Source: Sandaracinaceae bacterium
GTDB taxonomy: Bacteria; Myxococcota_A; Polyangia; Polyangiales; JAFGIB01
Assembly (NCBI GenBank): GCA_017881145.1
Contig: JADGRG010000596.1
Location: forward strand, 1 to 7,509
Length of the DNA stretch: 7,509 bases
Reading direction: 5' to 3'
Shown here: positions 1 to 5,222 of the stretch, in pieces
Layout of the letters: each line of letters begins with the position of its first letter
How positions within the stretch are numbered: position 1 is the first letter of the stretch
Notes under the pieces: generated by a model
Told to the model about the DNA's origin: nothing
Seen by the model: the letters and a program-made list of their open reading frames with translations, nothing else
Database searches by the model: none
Program-made: the position numbers and the translations under genes

Positions 1-2
1 AG

Positions 3-128
3 GCAGACCGCGACGCGGTGGTCACGCACATGCTCTCGGAAGGCATCCTGCACGAGGACGGCGGCCGCCTAAGCCTTGGAGACCGCGGGCAGCGCCTCTA
101 CGGCAAGAAGAACTTCGCCGAGCTCTAG
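3..128 (+). pseudogene. Inverted C-terminal piece of the Lhr-like BrxHI helicase (5' end beyond window edge)
   Basis: This plus-strand frame is open from the left edge and ends at a TAG at 126-128, giving about 41 residues. It reads as a winged-helix end followed by a Leu-Tyr-Gly-Lys-Lys-Asn-Phe-Ala-Glu-Leu segment, with an upstream Met-Leu-Ser-Glu-Gly-Ile-Leu and an Asp-Gly-Gly-x-Leu-Ser-Leu-Gly turn. From memory of the family, Lhr-like and BREX helicases carry a Gly-x-x-Asn/His-Phe-x-Glu/Asp-Leu segment after the motor core, usually followed by a Ser-Val-Phe-like stretch. Here it stops right after Glu-Leu, exactly where the minus-strand helicase also loses its expected sequence. I infer that both pieces come from one gene and that this one is flipped. 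It has no start or ribosome binding site in the window. It could instead be the end of a separate helicase copy facing the operon. The motif match is by eye. Confidence 0.6.
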
Positions 129-1046
129 TGCGCTGGTTGCGACGATGACGCAATTCTTGCCGTCTTCGAAGGCGCGTTGCGCGATCTCGCGCTGCTCCTT
201 CGACAACGACGAATGCGTCACGTGCGCGTCAACGCCGCGCTCGAGCAGAAGCTTGCCGAGCGATTCAACGCGGCGCCGACTGTCGACGAAGACCAGGCGC
301 TTCTCGCCGGGGTGCAGCGCCGCGATCACTGCAGCGGCGTTCTCCAAGTGGCCAACGTAGTCGAGCTTGATTTCAGGCTGCTTCGACGCGCCCACCGGGT
401 AGAGCACTCGACCCGCGCGTGCGGAGCTGCCCTTGACCCAACGCAGGAAGTCCTCCGGGTTGCCGACGGTTGCAGAGAGGCCGATGCGTTGTACGTCGCG
501 GCCGCAGTAGCGCGACAAGCGTTCGAGCACGGATGATAGGTGCCCACCGCGGTCGTCGCCGACGAAGGCGTGGATCTCGTCGATGACGATGGCTTGCAAC
601 CCTTGGAAGAGGCGCTTCGCCGGTACGCGGCTGCTCATCAACATCACTTCGAGCGACTCGGGTGTGGTCAGCAGGATGTCGCTCGGGTCTGCGACAAAGC
701 GCTTGCGCGCAGAGGCGCCCACGTCACCGTGCCATTTGAATGCTCGGCGGCCGATCAAGCCGGCGTATTGCTGCAAGCGGTGTTCTTGGTTGTTGAGCAG
801 CGCGACGATGGGCGCCACGTAGATCACCGACACCGGGCGCCAGTCGTGCTGGTCCATCTGTGATAGCAGGGGAAAGAAGGCAGCTTCAGTCTTGCCGCCG
901 GCAGTGGGCGCCAGCACCACGCAGTTCTCACCATCGAGAATCGGGCCGATGGCGTTGAGCTGGACTGGACGCAGCTCTTTGAAGCCAAGGCCGTTGACGA
1001 TCTGACACTGCAGCGCGGGGCTGAGGCGATCGAAATCGTCGCTCAC
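69..1046 (-). CDS. brxHI: BREX-2 DEAD/DEAH-box helicase BrxHI (Lhr-like), truncated inside motif V
   Basis: This is a superfamily 2 helicase accessory to type 2 BREX, expected to use ATP to move on nucleic acid. The visible motor parts, in order, are: Q-like Arg-Pro-Val-Gln (about 26-29), motif I Ala-Pro-Thr-Ala-Gly-Gly-Lys-Thr (46-53), Ia Val-Ala-Pro (77-79), Ib Thr-Thr-Pro-Glu-Ser (127-131), motif II Asp-Glu-Ile-His (156-159), motif III Ser-Ala-Thr (191-193), motif IV Leu-Val-Phe-Val-Asp-Ser-Arg (251-257) and the start of motif V, Ala-Thr-Ser-Ala-Leu-Glu-Leu-Gly (303-310). The expected Ile-Asp-x-Gly then fails and 15 unrelated residues run to a TAG at 69-71. Motif VI and the winged helix are absent. 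At 325 aa it is about half the usual size for the family (roughly 700 aa, from memory). It starts at GTG, overlapping the brxD TGA as GTGA. The upstream Shine-Dalgarno is weak (GGAAG at 1061-1065, 14 nt away), so coupled translation is likely. As read, the ATPase core is incomplete and probably inactive. Confidence 0.86.
   Translation of the reverse strand: MSDDFDRLSPALQCQIVNGLGFKELRPVQLNAIGPILDGENCVVLAPTAGGKTEAAFFPLLSQMDQHDWRPVSVIYVAPIVALLNNQEHRLQQYAGLIGRRAFKWHGDVGASARKRFVADPSDILLTTPESLEVMLMSSRVPAKRLFQGLQAIVIDEIHAFVGDDRGGHLSSVLERLSRYCGRDVQRIGLSATVGNPEDFLRWVKGSSARAGRVLYPVGASKQPEIKLDYVGHLENAAAVIAALHPGEKRLVFVDSRRRVESLGKLLLERGVDAHVTHSSLSKEQREIAQRAFEDGKNCVIVATSALELGEVLLAVEALPAVSKA
117..125. repeat. 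Inversion junction element GCCGAGCTC inside the helicase gene
   Basis: Here the two helicase pieces meet. On the minus strand these bases are Glu308-Leu309-Gly310 of motif V. On the plus strand they are Ala-Glu-Leu of the Asn-Phe-Ala-Glu-Leu segment. The codons are in register on both strands. The core GAGCTC (120-125) is its own reverse complement. An intact gene having GAGCTC at both places would carry a short inverted repeat of at least 6 bases, or 9 if both flanking codons are native. Recombination or template switching across it gives exactly this arrangement. Only one of the two expected junctions lies in the window, so the repeat length is inferred. Confidence 0.6.
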
Positions 1047-2380
1047 GGTTTCGGATCCGACTTCCGGTTCAGGTCGAGCTCGATGTCATCGACTGATTGC
1101 TCTATGCCGGCGGCACTCAGCTCATCCGGGTTCAACTCGTGGGCAGCGATGTCGAGCTTGTATTGTGCGACCGGATCGAAGCTCGGGTGCTCGTCGACCT
1201 GGTCGAGCACGTGCACCAGCTTCCGCAAGAAGATGCGCGGCGCGACGCCGACCTTGCCACCCAGCTTGCCGGTCACCTGTTCGGCGAGCGCGCGGATGAA
1301 GGGCTCAGTCACACGCGCAGCCTTGCGCTCGGGGTCGTCGGCATCGTAGATATCGCGCACCTTGACGCCCACGGTCACGAGCCGCTCCAGATCGAAGGGC
1401 AGAAGTCGCACCTGCGTGCCGCGCGTCGTGTCGAGCGCAGGGTCTGAACCGAAGTCCACGTGCAGGCGTTGCTCAAGCGCGGGCGCCTTCTTGATGCCCA
1501 GAGGTCCGTCGTAGAAGCTGGGTGTTCCGGTGATCAGCAGATAAAGGCCGGGATAGCGACCGTGGTCGATCTCGTCGATCAGCTGGCGCAGCGCGTTCAA
1601 GCTGTTCTCGCGTGCGTCCGCGCGCACGCGCTGGATGGTTTCGACTTCGTCCAGCACCAGGAACAGGCCCTTGCGGCCGGTCTGTCGCAGCACTTCCAGG
1701 AGTCCGCGCAGGAACGCGCCCGCACCGAAGTGATCCAGCTCGCCCTTAATGCCAGCCTTGCGCTTGATGTCCGCACCCACGTTGGGTTGTCCCATCAGCC
1801 ATGCGAGCAGGCCTTCGGCCGTCGCAGCATCGCCCTCCACACGGGCGCGATGACAGGCCCGTAGTGCAGCTGAGAACTGCGGGTTGGTGGCGCTAACGAT
1901 GGCGAGCCGCGCTTCGAGCAGCTCGCCGACCTCGGCCGCGAGCTCGGCGTCGCCACCATGAAAGCCGGGTCGCGCCTTCACTTCTTCTTCGAGCGAGAAG
2001 AGCCAGCGATCGATCAACGCGCGGAACGCTCCGTCTGCCCACTCTTTAGTCGCCAGGCTCTCGACGGCGCGGCGGTACACGGTCTCCATGCGATGCAGCG
2101 GGGTCTCGGTCTGTGAGATCTGGACTTCCGCGGTGGCGAAGCCGTGCTGTTGCGCCAGGTGCCGGAGCCAGCGCGCAAAGAACGTTTTGCCGGTGCCGTA
2201 GTCGCCTCTTACGGCCTTGAAGCAGCCCGAGCCGAGCGCCACGTCCGCGAGGTCACGCTCGATCGTGCGCTCGAAGCGCTCCATCCCGACTGCGAAGTGT
2301 TCGAGACCGCGGCGCGGCACCGTGCCGTGGCGCAGCGCGTTGATGATCTCGCGACGACGTGGCCGACTGATGGCGCTCAT
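1043..2380 (-). CDS. brxD: BREX-2 ATP-binding protein BrxD
   Basis: This is a cytoplasmic P-loop ATPase of the AAA+/ORC-Cdc6-like kind found in type 2 BREX next to the helicase. Its biochemical role is not settled, but the adjacency suggests that it works with BrxHI. The 445-residue protein has an N-terminal Arg-rich start, Walker A Gly-Asp-Tyr-Gly-Thr-Gly-Lys-Thr (59-66), Walker B Leu-Phe-Leu-Val-Leu-Asp-Glu-Val-Glu (239-247), a sensor-1-like Leu-Leu-Ile-Thr-Gly-Thr-Pro (281-287) and a C-terminal Ala-Pro-Arg-x-Phe-Leu-Arg (380-386) as in lid or sensor-2 regions. Length and motif order fit an intact BrxD. The ATG overlaps the pglZ stop as ATGA, with a good Shine-Dalgarno GGAGAGGG at 2384-2391. 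The 3' end overlaps the helicase GTG start. The family call is confident; the mechanism is not known to me. Confidence 0.92.
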   Translation of the reverse strand: MSAISRPRRREIINALRHGTVPRRGLEHFAVGMERFERTIERDLADVALGSGCFKAVRGDYGTGKTFFARWLRHLAQQHGFATAEVQISQTETPLHRMETVYRRAVESLATKEWADGAFRALIDRWLFSLEEEVKARPGFHGGDAELAAEVGELLEARLAIVSATNPQFSAALRACHRARVEGDAATAEGLLAWLMGQPNVGADIKRKAGIKGELDHFGAGAFLRGLLEVLRQTGRKGLFLVLDEVETIQRVRADARENSLNALRQLIDEIDHGRYPGLYLLITGTPSFYDGPLGIKKAPALEQRLHVDFGSDPALDTTRGTQVRLLPFDLERLVTVGVKVRDIYDADDPERKAARVTEPFIRALAEQVTGKLGGKVGVAPRIFLRKLVHVLDQVDEHPSFDPVAQYKLDIAAHELNPDELSAAGIEQSVDDIELDLNRKSDPKP

Positions 2381-5220
2381 GATCCCTCTCCGAAGAGCTC
2401 GGCCAGCATCGTCGTATCCAGCTCCACCAGGCGCTGCGTCACGCTGTAGCGGACGACATCGTAGCCATCGACGTTGAGGAACTCGCCCATGATCGCGACT
2501 ATGCCGCCGATGTTGCGCTGGGCTAGGCCAAGCTTTCCGGCGAGCACTTCGTCCGACATGCGTCCGCCGTGATCGAGCAGGAGATCGAGCACCGGCAAGA
2601 CCTTCTGCTTCAGCTCTTCACGCCGGGCTTTCGACTCTCGCTCGTACATGGCTTCGATGCGCCGGCTCCACTCCGAGGCTTCCGCGTGAGTGGCGCGACT
2701 CGGTGCGGCGGGCGCGGATATCTCCGGCACCGGCGGCGTGAAGATGGTGAGCTGGTTCTCGCTGACCTTGGGCTTCCTCGCAGGTTCCTCTGCGCGGACC
2801 GGACGGACGGAGGCTTTGGTCGCCTGCTTGCTGCTCGCTGGCAACTCGAGCTCCCACCACCCAGGCACCGGCCACGCGATGGTCTGCAACGCTTCGTTGC
2901 TCTCTTCGTCCATGCCTACCGTTTGGTACAAGTCATCGGCGCCTATCAGCAGCGCTGGCGTCACGACCTCGGACAAGCTCGCGCCACCGTGCTCACCCAG
3001 GTTGTGGGCGTCTCGGTAGCGCTCCGTCTCGCGATACAGAAGTGCAACGCGATCTCCCGCGCGCTGCCGGTAGGTATTGCTGTCGATCAGCACAAGCTCT
3101 CGATCGCTGACCAGGGTCTTCTCACCGATTTCACGGAAGCGAGGGCTTTCGGCGCCCTCGACCTTCACGATCTGCCGCTCACGATCGCTCTGCACATGGC
3201 CGTGATCGGCGACGAGCAGCACTGCGCGCTGGGCAGTACGTGCTTCCTCCAGCAAGGGACCGAGCGCCTTGATGGTTTGCCGGTTGTACTGGGCTCGGTA
3301 GCTCGGCTTCGCGCTGAGCATGTCGTCGACCGTGTTCACCACGAGTGCCACCACGCGGTCGCGCGACTGCACGAGCTTGCGGGCTTCAGCCGTGAGGTGC
3401 CCCGAGTTGTCTTCTGCTTCCGTCCGTAGCAAGAGGCGTGGTCCTTGACCTAACACCTTCACGAACCCGCGGTGCTCGAGCAAGCGATCGGGATCCTTCA
3501 TCGTGTTCGTCTTTTCGCCCACGCGCAGCAGCTTGCCGGCGAAGAGTGCCGCACGGCTGACCTCGGTCATCGTGGGTAGCGCCGCGATCATCGGCGCTGG
3601 CATCTTGGTGCTCGCGGTGTGCTTCGGCTGAAAGCGCAGCGGGCCATAGTGGGCGTCGCGCAGATCGAGCAAGATCTCGACGGCCGCGTGCCACGCCATG
3701 CCGTCCATCACCAGGATGAGCAGCTTGCTCTCCGGGCATTTGTTCAGAAGCTCGACCCCAAGCGCGTCGAGCACATGCTCGATGGGCGTAAGGTGACCTG
3801 GTTTTCGGTCCTCATTCCAGCGCTTGAGTGCGGGGCCAAAGCGCGTGTCCTGGGCATCACGCACGGCATCCACCACCGCGAGCACATGCGAGATGGCCGT
3901 GCCCAGCGCGTCGTTCGAAACACCAGCGCGCGCCGAGCGACGCGCATAGTCGACGAAGCCGCCCTCGGTCGCGTAGTGGTCAGCGAGCTCACGCGCGAGC
4001 TCGATGGGCGTGGTGATGGCATCGAGCTTCGCCTCGCGCTCCGCAGAGCCGAAGAGGTAGGCGAGCAAGCGCACGGTCATCGTCAAGCGTTCATTCAGCG
4101 CTTGCTCGCTGGGTGACTCGGCAGAACGGTGACCGCTGATGCGCTTGTGTGCGCTCATCACGGCTTCCACGTCATCGAGCGATAACGCGCCACGCCCCGC
4201 AGAGCCTGCCTTGCCGACGAGCGCCTCAAGCGCACGGGCGAGCTCGACTTTCGCCGCCTGAAGTCCGCTGGGCAGATATCGGCTCTGCGCCAGGAAGCGC
4301 TCCAGCTTGGGCTTATCGCGCACGCGAGCGTCGGCGTCTGCCAGCACGCGATCGAATAGCTCAGCCCGGTTCGCCAGCCGCAAGGCGAGTGCGGGCACCA
4401 GTGCCTTCCAGCGCTCTAGCAACGGTCGCTCGGGCGCAGGACCCTTACTGGTCTCGGCAAGCTGTCCTTCCAGGAACGCCAGCACATAGCCATCGTTCAT
4501 GTGCTCCGCGAGCGGATCGATCACGAACGAAAGCGCTGCCACTGCCAGACCGCGACCCGTAAGCCATGCGCCGAAGGCGAGGTCACCAATCGGCCCCACC
4601 GTGCGACGCACGTAGTCCCGCGCGGCATCGCGCAGCCGAGGGTCTGCACCAAGCTCGCCGGCAGCGCTCGGGTTGCTGCCGGGCGTCGCAAAGTGCTCAA
4701 CCACCAGCGCTTCGGTCAGATTGTCGCCCGAGGGTAGCCCGGTCAGCCGTTCCAGGTACGAGCGCCATGCGGTGTGCACATCGAGCGTGCTGCCTTCCAT
4801 GCGTGCCGGAAACGGGCGACCGTCGCGCAAGAGGGCATCGGCGAGCGGGCCGTCGAGCAATGCCGCCGAGACGGCCTTCGCGCCGAAGAGATTGGCGAGC
4901 CTGCGTTCGCGGCTGATGTGGATGAGCCCGCCGCGCGCTAGCCGTCCCTCTACGTCGATCGGTAAGCGCTCCGTGTAGTCCACCAGCAGCACCAGAGGCT
5001 CGTCGTCGCTGTTCTTTGACAGCTCCTCGCGCAAGCGCAGCTCGCAATCCACCGGAGCTACGCGAAAGGTCTTCTCCTCGCCAGGCAGCATGACCTTGAG
5101 GTGCGCAGCTGCGCCCGTCCCGAAGAACGCCGTATGCAGCGTGCGGTGCGGCTCTGCGTGGAAGCGCTTCAGCTCCGCGCGCAGATCGTCGGCTGAGAGC
5201 TTGGGTGCCCGGGCCGCCAT
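2377..5220 (-). CDS. pglZ: BREX-2 phosphatase-fold protein PglZ
   Basis: PglZ is the hallmark protein of all BREX and Pgl systems. It has an alkaline-phosphatase-superfamily fold, is cytoplasmic and is required for defence. With the ATG at 5220 the protein is 947 aa, a normal size for the type 2 form. Residues are counted from that ATG. Visible motifs are Leu-Val-Met-Asp-Gly-Met-Ala-Trp (503-510, metal-binding Asp505), Pro-Thr-Met-Thr-Glu-Val-Ser-Arg-Ala-Ala-Leu (549-559, nucleophile region), Val-Val-Asn-Thr-Val-Asp-Asp (627-633), Val-Ala-Asp-His-Gly-His (670-675) and Gly-Glu-His-Gly-Gly-Ala-Ser-Leu-Ser-Glu (742-751). An Ala/Pro/Lys-rich linker (about 795-850) leads to a small winged-helix-like end (about 870-935). 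A GTG at 5244 would add eight residues, but it has no Shine-Dalgarno. The ATG has a purine-rich one and sits 2 nt after the pglY stop. The 3' end overlaps brxD by 4 nt. All expected metal ligands seem present, so it looks intact. Confidence 0.94.
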   Translation of the reverse strand: MAARAPKLSADDLRAELKRFHAEPHRTLHTAFFGTGAAAHLKVMLPGEEKTFRVAPVDCELRLREELSKNSDDEPLVLLVDYTERLPIDVEGRLARGGLIHISRERRLANLFGAKAVSAALLDGPLADALLRDGRPFPARMEGSTLDVHTAWRSYLERLTGLPSGDNLTEALVVEHFATPGSNPSAAGELGADPRLRDAARDYVRRTVGPIGDLAFGAWLTGRGLAVAALSFVIDPLAEHMNDGYVLAFLEGQLAETSKGPAPERPLLERWKALVPALALRLANRAELFDRVLADADARVRDKPKLERFLAQSRYLPSGLQAAKVELARALEALVGKAGSAGRGALSLDDVEAVMSAHKRISGHRSAESPSEQALNERLTMTVRLLAYLFGSAEREAKLDAITTPIELARELADHYATEGGFVDYARRSARAGVSNDALGTAISHVLAVVDAVRDAQDTRFGPALKRWNEDRKPGHLTPIEHVLDALGVELLNKCPESKLLILVMDGMAWHAAVEILLDLRDAHYGPLRFQPKHTASTKMPAPMIAALPTMTEVSRAALFAGKLLRVGEKTNTMKDPDRLLEHRGFVKVLGQGPRLLLRTEAEDNSGHLTAEARKLVQSRDRVVALVVNTVDDMLSAKPSYRAQYNRQTIKALGPLLEEARTAQRAVLLVADHGHVQSDRERQIVKVEGAESPRFREIGEKTLVSDRELVLIDSNTYRQRAGDRVALLYRETERYRDAHNLGEHGGASLSEVVTPALLIGADDLYQTVGMDEESNEALQTIAWPVPGWWELELPASSKQATKASVRPVRAEEPARKPKVSENQLTIFTPPVPEISAPAAPSRATHAEASEWSRRIEAMYERESKARREELKQKVLPVLDLLLDHGGRMSDEVLAGKLGLAQRNIGGIVAIMGEFLNVDGYDVVRYSVTQRLVELDTTMLAELFGEGS
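2384..2391 (-). promoter_or_regulatory. Ribosome binding site of brxD, inside the end of pglZ
   Basis: The minus strand reads GGAGAGGG, ending 3 nt before the brxD ATG, with its GGAG core 7 nt away. It lies within the last codons of pglZ and supports the ATG at 2378-2380 and coupled translation through the ATGA overlap. Confidence 0.65.
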
Positions 5221-5222
5221 GC

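Noticed and set aside
69..116. The last 15 residues of the truncated helicase as a functional new tail
   Set aside because: These bases are the exact antisense of codons for a plausible helicase C-terminal segment, so the tail is a by-product of the junction.
2395..2403. Another copy of the junction element (GAGCTCGGC on the plus strand) at the end of pglZ, inverted relative to 117-125
   Set aside because: The match is only 9-10 bases and encodes a common Ala-Glu-Leu in GC-rich codons. Nothing at that site is rearranged, so it is most likely chance.
2569..3429. Long plus-strand open frame (286 codons) opposite pglZ
   Set aside because: It lies wholly antisense to the conserved phosphatase motifs of pglZ. 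Long shadow frames are expected in GC-rich genes with few A/T third positions. It has no recognisable motif.
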